Of a stretch of 18,155 nucleotides of DNA, positions 1 to 7,981 are shown piece after piece (the stretch's first letter is position 1; each line of letters opens with the position of its first letter). Under the pieces are notes generated by a model that was not told where the DNA came from, made no database searches, and was given only the letters and a program-made list of their open reading frames with translations. Source of the stretch: Bacillota bacterium (GTDB lineage Bacteria > Bacillota_A > Clostridia > Lachnospirales > WQUN01); NCBI GenBank assembly GCA_009786175.1, contig WQTQ01000196.1, positions 1 to 18,155 on the forward strand, written 5' to 3'. The translations under genes and the position numbers were made by a program.

Positions 1-486
1 TTTGACGCGGAAGGCGTAGCTACACAAAATAAAGCTATTATCGAAAACGGCGTGTTAAAAACACTGCTGTACAATACAAAATCTGCCGAAAAAGACGGCG
101 TAAAGTCTACAGGCAACGCGTCTAAGGCAGGCTTTGGCGGCGCGATTGGTACCGGCACAACAAACTACTACCTTGTACCCGGTGAAAAGTCTTACGATGA
201 ACTGGTACAAGGCCTGGAAAAAGGCGTAATTATCACAGAAATGGCAGGCCTTCACTCCGGTGTTAACGCCGTTAGCGGCGACTTTTCCGTTTCCGCGGAA
301 GGCTACTTTGTAGAAAACGGCAAAATCGTTAAACCTGTGGAGCAAATTACGGTGGCAGGTAATTTTTACGAGTTGCTAAAAAACATCGAAACCGTAGGTT
401 CTGACCTGCGCTTCCATTCCCTTGGTAGCGGCGGCATAGGAATGCCATCTGTTTTAGTAAACGGCTTAAGCATTGCGGGGTTGTAG
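1..486 (+). CDS. pmbA: PmbA/TldE-type TldD-family protein, C-terminal part (5' truncated by window)
   Basis: The frame is open from base 1 to the TAG at 484-486 and encodes the last 161 residues; the start lies outside the window. Family features visible are FDAEGVATQ near the start, an IENGVLK stretch, KSTGNAS, the SGDFSVSAEGYFVENGK block, the ITVAGN motif and the final LSIAGL. These match the C-terminal domain of the TldD/PmbA family. The ITVAGN block and the ending resemble PmbA (TldE) more than TldD. In the known TldD/TldE heterodimer, TldD carries the metalloprotease site and TldE is the non-catalytic partner; the complex cleaves unfolded or modified peptides in the cytoplasm. A tldD partner would be expected just upstream, which cannot be checked here. 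The ogt gene follows after 3 bp, so the two are probably cotranscribed. Confidence 0.88.
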   Translation, partial: FDAEGVATQNKAIIENGVLKTLLYNTKSAEKDGVKSTGNASKAGFGGAIGTGTTNYYLVPGEKSYDELVQGLEKGVIITEMAGLHSGVNAVSGDFSVSAEGYFVENGKIVKPVEQITVAGNFYELLKNIETVGSDLRFHSLGSGGIGMPSVLVNGLSIAGL

Positions 487-489
487 AAT

Positions 490-969
490 ATGGCGACAAT
501 TAAATACAAATCACCTATCGGTGACATTTTCCTTTCTGCCCGGGATGGGTACGTAACGGAACTGTACTTTTATGGCGGCATAACTACGCCCCCCACCCTA
601 AAGGAAGACACTCCAAGCCCCGTAGACGCTAAAATTTTTGAATCGTTAACAAAAGAATTGGACGCCTATTTCGCGGGAACATTGCGGGAGTTTACCGTTC
701 CGCTAAAGCCTGTGGGCACACCATTCCGCATGAAAGTATGGGAAGCATTGCAGACTATTCCTTATGGCGAAACAATCAGTTACAAAGAGCTTGCGAAACG
801 GATTGGCAACCCAAAAGCAATACGGGCCGTAGGCGGCGCGAACCATCACAACCCCATTAGCATAATTATCCCTTGTCACAGGGTTATTGGCGCAAGCGGT
901 AAGCTGGTGGGCTACGGCGGCGGGCTTAATGTTAAAGAATTTTTGCTGGAACTAGAGAAGAATACGTAA
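490..969 (+). CDS. ogt: Methylated-DNA--[protein]-cysteine S-methyltransferase (Ogt/MGMT type)
   Basis: This 159-residue protein directly reverses O6-alkylguanine damage by moving the alkyl group onto its own cysteine. The alkyl-acceptor motif PCHRVIG is intact, with the cysteine at residue 129. It is preceded by the DNA-binding region (about 81-120, with MKVWEALQTIPYGETISYKE and the RAVGGANHHNPI arginine-finger segment). The N-terminal domain (about 1-75) is the short, poorly conserved type found in bacterial Ogt. Length is normal for the family. The gene begins 3 bp after the PmbA stop with only a weak G-rich Shine-Dalgarno (GCGGGG), which suggests translational coupling. The family call is firm; the choice of Ogt over Ada-C naming rests on there being no Ada regulatory domain. 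Confidence 0.95.
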   Translation: MATIKYKSPIGDIFLSARDGYVTELYFYGGITTPPTLKEDTPSPVDAKIFESLTKELDAYFAGTLREFTVPLKPVGTPFRMKVWEALQTIPYGETISYKELAKRIGNPKAIRAVGGANHHNPISIIIPCHRVIGASGKLVGYGGGLNVKEFLLELEKNT

Positions 970-975
970 ACAATA

Positions 976-1021
976 CCCCCTGATATCATTATGGTGAATG
1001 TGATATCAGGGGGTAGTTTTT
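976..1021 (+). terminator. Strong rho-independent terminator between convergent operons
   Basis: A perfect 13-bp stem, CCCCCTGATATCA (976-988) against TGATATCAGGGGG (1001-1013), closes a 12-nt loop and is followed by TAGTTTTT on the plus strand. It lies 7 bp after the ogt stop. On the minus strand the same stem is followed by TATTGTTT, so it may also stop the converging M32 transcript, whose stop codon is at 1032. Confidence 0.9.
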
Positions 1022-1031
1022 AATGAAACTT

Positions 1032-2546
1032 CTACAAATTATACAATGCAGTGTATTTATCCTTCAAATATTGTGCAAAATATTCGCCGTCAAGCTGTTC
1101 GCCAAAGTTTAATTCCATCAACTCGTTTGGTGTATATACAGACCCGTGGCAGTGAATTTTATCTGTCAGCCATGCAGTAATTTTTGAAAAATCGCCTTTT
1201 ACAATTAATGCATCTACATCCATGTCTTTGCGCATGTAGTGCAATAGTTGCGCCGCATAGGCAGACCCAAGGGCATAGGTTGGGAAATACCCAAACGCCC
1301 CCATAGACCAGTGAATATCCTGCAAAACGCCGTCTGCTTCTGTTGGGGAACTAACACCCAAGTATTCACGGTATTTTTGGTCCCATACGGTTGGAAGATC
1401 GTCTACACTTACTTCCCCGGTGAAAATCATTTTTTCAATTTCATAACGAATTATAATGTGTAAGCTGTATGTCAGCTCGTCTGCTTCTACACGGATAAGT
1501 GACGGTTTGGATTCGTTAACCGCTTCATAGAACATTTCCGGTGTAATTTTAGCGAATTCCGCAGGCAGAACGGCCTTTAAATCTTCGGCGATGTATTCCC
1601 AATATGCAAGACTGCGGCCAATAATATTTTCGTAAAAACGGCTTTGGCTTTCGTGTATCCCCATGGATGTGCCATGTCCCAAAATTGTACCTGCAACATC
1701 GTCGCTTACATTTTGCTCGTAAATGGCGTGACCGCATTCATGTAAAATACTGTACAAAGAAGACAGAAAATCGTGTTCATCGTAGCGGGTGGTGATACGC
1801 ACGTCTGTTTTGTCCGGCCCGTTGCAGAACGGATGTGCCGCTTCACCAATGTAGCCGCGATTTAGGTCATATCCAATTTTTTCTGCCAACATTGTGGATA
1901 ATTTACGCTGAATATCGATGTCAACTTTTTCTTTTTTAAAGTCTGTTTCAATTTTTTTGCCGCTTGCGGCAATTTGCTTGATTAGCGGCACAACAACCGC
2001 TTTAAGCTTACCAAAGAAATCGTCATATTTTTGTACGGTCATACCTTTTTCATAATCGTCCAGAAAGACATCATAAGGCACACCGCCTTCGGGAATTTCA
2101 TCTGCCCGCAGCTCCAATATCTCCTTTTTTAGGACAATAAGCCGCTTCAAGTAAGGAGCAAACATTTGAAAGTTATTTTCCTTACGGGATTTTGCCCAAA
2201 CATCCCCTGCTTCGGCCCGTAAAGCGGCAAGTTCCCGCACTTTTTCCGGCGGAATTTTTGTGCCTTCATCATAAGCTTGTTTGCATTCCCGGTACATGGC
2301 TTGCATAGGCTTATCTAAACTTTGCAAATGCGGTTGGAGGGCTTCCAGGTACTCTTTCATGGTGTCTGATGTGTACATTTTAAACAGTTCAAGGCCAAAA
2401 AAACCCGCCCGTTTCGCACGCATAGCTATTCCGCCTTTTGGTGCGACAGTTTCCGAATCGAAGCCGACTACACTCATGGCCTGCCTGAACATGGAGATTC
2501 TCTCCAAGTACTCTTTAAAATCTACTACTAATTTGTCTAATTGCAT
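1032..2546 (-). CDS. M32 family metallocarboxypeptidase (carboxypeptidase Taq-like)
   Basis: A roughly 504-residue zinc carboxypeptidase that would remove C-terminal residues from peptides in the cytoplasm; no signal peptide is seen. The metal-binding HECGH motif lies at about residue 270, followed by the M32-specific HESQSRFYEN segment that supplies the third ligand (Glu). The YIGEAAHPFCNGPDKTDVRIT block just before HECGH is also typical of M32. The length matches the family norm of about 500. An ATG at 2555 directly abuts the AGGAG with no spacer, while the in-frame ATG at 2546 has a 9-nt spacer, so 2546 is the more likely start (the protein then begins MQLDKLVV). The gene lies about 30 bp downstream of the SNF2 helicase gene on the same strand, so the two form an operon. 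Confidence 0.93.
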   Translation of the reverse strand: MQLDKLVVDFKEYLERISMFRQAMSVVGFDSETVAPKGGIAMRAKRAGFFGLELFKMYTSDTMKEYLEALQPHLQSLDKPMQAMYRECKQAYDEGTKIPPEKVRELAALRAEAGDVWAKSRKENNFQMFAPYLKRLIVLKKEILELRADEIPEGGVPYDVFLDDYEKGMTVQKYDDFFGKLKAVVVPLIKQIAASGKKIETDFKKEKVDIDIQRKLSTMLAEKIGYDLNRGYIGEAAHPFCNGPDKTDVRITTRYDEHDFLSSLYSILHECGHAIYEQNVSDDVAGTILGHGTSMGIHESQSRFYENIIGRSLAYWEYIAEDLKAVLPAEFAKITPEMFYEAVNESKPSLIRVEADELTYSLHIIIRYEIEKMIFTGEVSVDDLPTVWDQKYREYLGVSSPTEADGVLQDIHWSMGAFGYFPTYALGSAYAAQLLHYMRKDMDVDALIVKGDFSKITAWLTDKIHCHGSVYTPNELMELNFGEQLDGEYFAQYLKDKYTALYNL

Positions 2547-2577
2547 TTCATTCATCTCCTATTCTTGTAATCACAAC

Positions 2578-5500
2578 TTACTCTGCAAATAATTTCCGCA
2601 CCTCCTCTTCTGACAGTAAATTAATGAAACTGCCGCCTTCGGTAATTACGGAGTCGATAAGCCCCCGTTTTTTCTCTTGCAGGCTCATTATTTTTTCTTC
2701 GATAGAGTCTTTCGCAACAAGGTTGAACACCTGTACGGATTTTTTTTGCCCGTAGCGGTGAGCGCGGTCAGAGGCTTGGTCCATTACGGAAGGGTTCCAC
2801 CACGGGTCGTAGTGGATAACTACGTCTGCACCTGTAAGGTTTAAACCCGCACCGCCTGCTTTTAACGAGATAAGGAACACTTCCCGTTCGCCTGCGTTAA
2901 AACGCTCTGTCATTTCCATACGCTCTTTCGACTTTATTGCACCGTCCAAGTAAAAATATTCGGCGGTTTTGCCGCTTGGCACGGTTATTGGCGAATTATC
3001 CAAGGTTTCTTTAATAAGCCCAAGCATACTTGTAAACTGCGAGAACAACAACACCCTATGGCCGGATTCCAATGCCAGTTGTATTGTTTCTATTGCCAGG
3101 TTAAGTTTACCGCTGCCGCCGCCATAGTTTTCCAAAAACAATCCCGGGTGGCAGCAAATTTGACGTAAACGGGTAAGTTGGGCAAGAATGCGCATACGGT
3201 TATCCGCAAAGGCATTTTGGGCAATAATGTCGTCGAAAGCACCGATGGTTTCCAACAAAGTGGCCTGATAAATCTTTTTTTGTTCCGGCAGTAATTCTGC
3301 AGGCAGAATAGTCTCTGTTTTTTCCGGCAATTCCTTGAGTACGCTTTCTTTCACGCGACGTAACACAAACGGTGCAATTTGACGGCGTAATTTGGCGGCA
3401 ATAGCCGCATCGTCAAACTTGACAATAGGAATCTCGTACTGGGTGCCAAACTTATGGGCAGTGTATAAGTAGCCGGGCATGATAAAGTCAAAGATAGACC
3501 ATAATTCCGATAATGTATTTTCTATTGGCGTACCCGTTAAGGCAAACCGAACCCTGCCTTTAAGTTCTTTTAAGCTTTTTGCCGCCTGGGTGCCGGGGTT
3601 TTTTATGTTTTGTGCCTCGTCGGCGATAATGTATGCAAAATCTAATTCTTTGTAATATTCAATGTCGCGTTTTAACATATCGTATGTTGTAATGAGAACG
3701 TCAACATCCGGGTTTTTTAGCAAATCCCGACGTTTGTCCGGCATACCGGAAATAACTTGGGTTTTAAGTTTTGGTGCAAAGCGGGAAATTTCGTTTTCCC
3801 AATTAAACAACAGGGATGTAGGGCAAACCACAATAGAAGTTTGCTTCACTTTTCTGTCACTTGCCAGTACAGATATTACCTGTAAAGTCTTACCCAACCC
3901 CATGTCATCTGCAAGAATGCCGCCAAAACCATAGTGAGCCAGTGTTTTCAGCCAATTAAAGCCTGCTTTTTGATATTCTCGAAGTACGGAATTTAAGCCA
4001 TGAGGTAACTTGAAATTCAGATACTCACTGTCGTGGAAATTTGTAAGCAGTGCATCAAGGTTTTGGTCGCGCTTTAATGCGTGGGTATTTGCTAAAGCTT
4101 CCGAACGGGTTAATTCGTCAACATACAATGCGCGATAGGCGGGAATCGCAAGCGTTTTGCCCCTTATCTCTTTTTTTGTAACATCCAGTGCATCTAAAAA
4201 CCCGGCGGCGGCAGAAACAGATTCATCCTCCAGTGAAAGGAACCGCCCGTCTTTTAAACGATAAAACTTTTTGCGCGCGCGGTAAGCTTCCAGTGCCTCC
4301 AAAAGTTCGCCAATGTCGTATCCGGAATCTTCCAGTGAGACTTTTAACAAGTCTCCGGATAGGCGCAAGCCAATTGTTGGGGACCCTGCGCGTATGGTTT
4401 TCTTTTGTAAATTTTCACTTACAAAAATTTCTGCGTTTTTGCGCAGGCTTTCTATTCCGGAAACCCCGGAGTCATTAGCATTGTGCAAAAAAGAATGGAC
4501 AAAGTCGTCACCGCTTAACCTATATGCGTTATTTTTTTTGTCTTCATAAAAGCCAAGAGACAATAACTGACGGCGTATGGCATACTCGGCTACAATGTCG
4601 CGGCTTATTTGTAAACCTGAAAAAACTTTATCTTCAAGGGCGTTAAGGATAACACTGTCATAATGGAATTCTACCCGCCCGGTAACATCTTTTTTCTCAC
4701 TGTCAAAATACATTTTTGTTATTAGCGGCGAAACATCACCAACCGGCGCGTCTCCGGCAATTGAAGCGATAATACCCATGCGTTTAAGCTGCGGAAGAAT
4801 TATCGTTAAAAATTTCCTCTGATCGTTGCCGGACATAAGAATTTCCCGGTTTGGGGTACCTTCCACTGCTTTTAATAAAGAGCTTAAAATGCGCCCGTCC
4901 ACTCTTGTTAAACGATACAAGCCGCCATCTGCCAATACGTAATAACTGGACTTACCGCGGATTATGCGATATTCAAAAGCATCTGCCTGTATTACCGTAC
5001 CGGCAGCCAAATGACGCACATTTAAAGAAAAATGCGGCATATCGTCAAGTAATTTTATTTTATCGCCAAACTCCGCCTCGCACTCTAATGTTTGACCTGC
5101 GAACATGTCAAAAAATTCGTCAATATTTCGTTGTGTAAGGTGCAGCTCGCGGCTTACGGTTAGGGGCGGGTGAGTTAGCTGAAACTGGCGGCTCATGCGT
5201 TTGCTTACTTCGGAATACATGTCATCTTCGCGGGTTATAAAGCCTAGCAGCTTTTGAGACGCTTCATCGAACATGCTTGGACTGTGAACTAAAGTCAGGC
5301 CTTGGCCGTATGTTACCTTTTCGCTCGTTTTACAACTGTTGACAAAAGCAGAAATACTTTTGATAACGTAGGAACGCCCGCGTCCGATTGTAAATGTCAA
5401 GTAAATGCCGCGACGGGTACAATGTACCGTGGGCATTAATTTAACAAGTGCCGCGCCTGTTGCTGCGGTAGGTACCGCCATAGCCTCATCTATACCGTTA

Positions 5501-5883
5501 AAAATAATTTCTTCCAGTTTGTTAGTTAGTTCATGAGCATGCTGGCGCATTTTTCCTGCAGAAAACATACGGGCATGGCCTTCCGCATGGGCAAACAAAA
5601 CAGCCACAACATGTTTGCACGCACCGCGCCAAATACTGTGGCTTTCACAAGAACACACGTAACTAACTAAAGCGTCTTTTGTGTCCAGCTTTAATGTAAC
5701 TTCGTAATTTTTATAATTTCCTTCAATTGTGGCGCGTACGGTCGTTTCACCGGAGTCTTCTACGGCGTTGTATGAAAGCAGCTTGCCGTCATGATAATAA
5801 CGCAGGCCACGTTCATATACATCTTGATTTGAGCTTAAACTCAAAATCATGCCTTTTGTAATAGCATTTTTTGATACAGCCAT
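2578..5883 (-). CDS. SNF2-family DEAD/DEAH-box helicase with N-terminal SWIM zinc finger
   Basis: An 1101-residue Swi2/Snf2 ATPase, a DNA translocase presumed to act on DNA-protein complexes or in repair and transcription; its bacterial role is poorly defined. Residues 77-91 form a SWIM zinc finger of the pattern CxCx9CxH (C77, C79, C89, H91). The middle section (about 150-600) corresponds to the SNF2-associated region of bacterial homologues. The ATPase core follows: LREYQKAGFNWL, Walker A DMGLGKT near residue 660, DEAQ near 754, the LTGTPIENTLSELWS motif, then the C-terminal lobe with LLFSQFTSML, GGAGLNLTGAD and the arginine-finger motif SDRAHRYGQ. All helicase motifs look intact. The start has GGGGG with a 7-nt spacer. 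A promoter is predicted about 80 bp upstream, and the M32 peptidase gene is cotranscribed downstream. Confidence 0.95.
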   Translation of the reverse strand: MAVSKNAITKGMILSLSSNQDVYERGLRYYHDGKLLSYNAVEDSGETTVRATIEGNYKNYEVTLKLDTKDALVSYVCSCESHSIWRGACKHVVAVLFAHAEGHARMFSAGKMRQHAHELTNKLEEIIFNGIDEAMAVPTAATGAALVKLMPTVHCTRRGIYLTFTIGRGRSYVIKSISAFVNSCKTSEKVTYGQGLTLVHSPSMFDEASQKLLGFITREDDMYSEVSKRMSRQFQLTHPPLTVSRELHLTQRNIDEFFDMFAGQTLECEAEFGDKIKLLDDMPHFSLNVRHLAAGTVIQADAFEYRIIRGKSSYYVLADGGLYRLTRVDGRILSSLLKAVEGTPNREILMSGNDQRKFLTIILPQLKRMGIIASIAGDAPVGDVSPLITKMYFDSEKKDVTGRVEFHYDSVILNALEDKVFSGLQISRDIVAEYAIRRQLLSLGFYEDKKNNAYRLSGDDFVHSFLHNANDSGVSGIESLRKNAEIFVSENLQKKTIRAGSPTIGLRLSGDLLKVSLEDSGYDIGELLEALEAYRARKKFYRLKDGRFLSLEDESVSAAAGFLDALDVTKKEIRGKTLAIPAYRALYVDELTRSEALANTHALKRDQNLDALLTNFHDSEYLNFKLPHGLNSVLREYQKAGFNWLKTLAHYGFGGILADDMGLGKTLQVISVLASDRKVKQTSIVVCPTSLLFNWENEISRFAPKLKTQVISGMPDKRRDLLKNPDVDVLITTYDMLKRDIEYYKELDFAYIIADEAQNIKNPGTQAAKSLKELKGRVRFALTGTPIENTLSELWSIFDFIMPGYLYTAHKFGTQYEIPIVKFDDAAIAAKLRRQIAPFVLRRVKESVLKELPEKTETILPAELLPEQKKIYQATLLETIGAFDDIIAQNAFADNRMRILAQLTRLRQICCHPGLFLENYGGGSGKLNLAIETIQLALESGHRVLLFSQFTSMLGLIKETLDNSPITVPSGKTAEYFYLDGAIKSKERMEMTERFNAGEREVFLISLKAGGAGLNLTGADVVIHYDPWWNPSVMDQASDRAHRYGQKKSVQVFNLVAKDSIEEKIMSLQEKKRGLIDSVITEGGSFINLLSEEEVRKLFAE

Positions 5884-5907
5884 CTGGTAACCCCCGAAAT
5901 GGAAAAT

Positions 5908-5919
5908 AGGCTATAGCCT
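5908..5919. repeat. 12-bp perfect palindrome in the helicase leader
   Basis: AGGCTATAGCCT is a perfect self-complementary 12-mer. It lies between the predicted minus-strand promoter and the ribosome binding site of the SNF2 gene. The position suits a repressor operator, but no regulator is encoded nearby, so this is only a candidate. Confidence 0.4.
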
Positions 5920-5964
5920 CAAAACTTAAATTAGTAAAGCAACATTTTTTGAAACATTCCAATT

Positions 5965-5993
5965 ATTATACATTAACTATCATTCTATCACAA
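5965..5993 (-). promoter_or_regulatory. Predicted sigma-A promoter of the SNF2-M32 operon
   Basis: On the minus strand, TTGTGA (5993-5988) and a perfect TATAAT (5970-5965) are separated by exactly 17 bp. Transcription would start near 5958 and give a leader of about 75 nt before the SNF2 ATG. The call rests on consensus match and position. Confidence 0.6.
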
Positions 5994-6016
5994 ATATTAA
6001 AAAAGAAAATAGGCAA

Positions 6017-6027
6017 TATGGTATAAT
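6017..6027 (+). promoter_or_regulatory. Predicted extended -10 promoter of the asnB-like/tsa operon
   Basis: TATGGTATAAT is a perfect -10 box with an upstream TGn extension, which can replace a good -35; none is visible 17 bp upstream (an A-rich run is there instead). The start would be near 6034, leaving a leader of about 136 nt. A second possible -35 (TTGACA, 6033-6038) has only poor -10 partners about 17-18 bp downstream (TTACAA or TACAAA). It is the only convincing promoter upstream of the six-gene run. Confidence 0.55.
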
Positions 6028-6074
6028 TTTTATTGACAAAACTGAATTGAATTTATTACAAAATCACTACAATC

Positions 6075-6097
6075 TGATAAAATTATGTCATTTATCA
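6075..6097. repeat. Short inverted repeat in the asnB-like leader
   Basis: TGATAAA (6075-6081) and TTTATCA (6091-6097) are perfect 7-bp inverted arms around a 9-nt spacer, inside the untranslated leader of the asparagine-synthetase-like gene. It could be an operator or a weak RNA hairpin; it is AT-rich and may be chance. No T-box sequence is visible in the leader. Confidence 0.3.
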
Positions 6098-6169
6098 TAT
6101 GCTCTCGTCAAGCATTTGTCTATTTTTCAACATTATGGTATTGTAGGTATGCAAAAGGGGCGATTTATT

Positions 6170-7981
6170 ATGAGTGGATTTTGCGGGTTTGCCGGATGCA
6201 AACTAAGTAATGCCGAATCAATTATTACAGCAATGCTGGATACAATAGCCCATCGCGGGCAAAATATTGAAACTTACAGTAATGAAAAAGTTACGCTTGG
6301 CTTAAGAAGCGAAGATGAACATCAATGTAATTTAACACTTGTATTTGACGGAGAAATCTATAATAAACCGGACTTATGTGCCCGGCTTGAAGAAAAAGGG
6401 TATATTTTTAACACTTCATCATATGCGGAAGTAATTTTACGCTTGTATGAAGAATACGGCACAGAAATGCTGCAGCATTTGCGCGGTATTTTTTCGTTTG
6501 CCTTATACGATGCCGGTGCAGACAAGTTTTTTTGCGCCCGGGACACATTTGGCGTTAAACCTTTCTACTACACACGTGTAGAAAGCGGGTTTATTTTTGG
6601 TTCCGAAATAAAGTCATTCTTCCCTCACCCTAATTTTGAGCCTATTGTAAACACGGAAGCCTTGGGGCAATATTTGACATTTCAATATTCTGTGTTAAAC
6701 GAAACATTTTTTAAAGGTGTATATAAGTTACCGGCCGGGCATTATCTTATTTGGGAAAATGAAACCATACAAATTACACGATACAACCGTCATTTGTTTG
6801 CACCGGTGGATACCGGCATGGACATTGCTGTAGAAAATATCGACAACGCAGTACAAGATACCGTAGCAAGACAAATGTTTTCCCCGGGTGGAAATGATGA
6901 AATAGGATCGTTTTTATCCGGCGGCGTGGATTCTGGCTATGTATCGGCTGTATTTAGCGAAAATGGCGGCAACCGGACATTTACCGTTGGCTTCGATTAT
7001 GACAATTATAATGAAATTGAATACGCAAAAACCTTGTCTGACCAGCTTGGTCTTGAAAATGTCTCCAAAATAATTTCCACAGACGAATATTGGGAAAGCC
7101 TATCCAAAATCCAATACTACATGGACGAGCCTTTGGCAGACCCAGCATCCGTGGCGTTTTATTTTGCTTGCCGAGAGGCTTCTAAGCATGTAAAAATCGC
7201 GTTTTCCGGTGAAGGTGCAGACGAATTTTTTGGCGGGTACAATATTTATAAAGAACCGCTTAGTCTACAGCATTATACAAGGCTGCCATTATCGTTTCGG
7301 AGATGGATTGCAAGTGTGGTAAAAAAACTGCCAAGCAAAATTAAAGGACGGAATTTTTTAATCCGTGGGGCAAAAGCTGTGGAAGAACGGTTTATCGGCA
7401 ACGCGTACATTTTTTCGCAGGAAGAACGGGACAGGCTTCTTAAGTTTAAGCCGGAACAAAGCCCAATGGATATTACGCGCCCATATTATGACCGGGTAAA
7501 ACACGAAGATGACATAACAAAAATGCAGTTTTTGGACATTCACCTGTGGCTGACTGACGATATTTTGCTTCAGGCAGACAAAATGAGCGCGGTACACGGG
7601 TTAAAATTGCGCGTGCCGCTGATGGACCGCGAAGTATTTAACGCAGCGTTACGGCTGCCTGTGAAGTATAGGGTTACAAAAAAAGAAACGAAAGTTGCCT
7701 TTAGAAAAGCTGCTGCCAAACATTTACCGCCGGAAACGGCTTGGCGGAAGAAGCTGGGCTTCCCCGTCCCAATTCGAATTTGGCTGCGGGAAGAGAAATA
7801 CTACAACATTGTCAAATCCCATTTTACAGGCGATGCAGCGGAAAAATATTTCCATATTGACGGGCTAATGAGCTTGTTGGACGAGCATTATAAAGGCAAG
7901 CAGGATAACAGCCGTAAAATTTGGACGGTTTACGTGTTTTTATTGTGGCATGAAGAGTTTATACGAGGAGGCACATCATGA
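6170..7981 (+). CDS. asnB: Asparagine synthetase B-like protein with degenerate glutaminase domain
   Basis: A 603-residue member of the AsnB family, which normally makes asparagine from aspartate, ATP and glutamine-derived ammonia. The synthetase domain looks intact: the PP-loop SGGVDS at 250-255, the SGEGADEFFGG segment at 346-356, DDILLQADKMSAVHGL and RVPLMDRE, and RKKLGFPVPIRIWL near the C-terminus. The N-terminal glutaminase domain is not: the nucleophile position after Met1 is Ser (MSGFCGF), HRGPD is HRGQN, the RLSIID segment is unrecognisable and about ten residues short, NGEIYN is DGEIYN (D60), and the SD-x-EV aspartate is Tyr85. It probably uses free ammonia or has another substrate. 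The start at 6170 is supported by AAGGGG with a 9-nt spacer and by family alignment. It overlaps tsaE by ATGA. Confidence 0.85.
   Translation: MSGFCGFAGCKLSNAESIITAMLDTIAHRGQNIETYSNEKVTLGLRSEDEHQCNLTLVFDGEIYNKPDLCARLEEKGYIFNTSSYAEVILRLYEEYGTEMLQHLRGIFSFALYDAGADKFFCARDTFGVKPFYYTRVESGFIFGSEIKSFFPHPNFEPIVNTEALGQYLTFQYSVLNETFFKGVYKLPAGHYLIWENETIQITRYNRHLFAPVDTGMDIAVENIDNAVQDTVARQMFSPGGNDEIGSFLSGGVDSGYVSAVFSENGGNRTFTVGFDYDNYNEIEYAKTLSDQLGLENVSKIISTDEYWESLSKIQYYMDEPLADPASVAFYFACREASKHVKIAFSGEGADEFFGGYNIYKEPLSLQHYTRLPLSFRRWIASVVKKLPSKIKGRNFLIRGAKAVEERFIGNAYIFSQEERDRLLKFKPEQSPMDITRPYYDRVKHEDDITKMQFLDIHLWLTDDILLQADKMSAVHGLKLRVPLMDREVFNAALRLPVKYRVTKKETKVAFRKAAAKHLPPETAWRKKLGFPVPIRIWLREEKYYNIVKSHFTGDAAEKYFHIDGLMSLLDEHYKGKQDNSRKIWTVYVFLLWHEEFIRGGTS

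Noticed and set aside
6047..6169. A 41-codon N-terminal extension of the asnB-like gene from a TTG start (or from an ATG at 6149)
   Set aside because: The family begins at the Met aligned with MSGFCGF, the ATG at 6170 has a usable ribosome binding site, and the extension overlaps the probable leader and shows no conserved motif.
6028..6169. T-box riboswitch in the leader of the asparagine synthetase gene
   Set aside because: No T-box consensus (TGGNACCGCG-like) and no terminator hairpin with a T run are visible in the roughly 140-nt leader.
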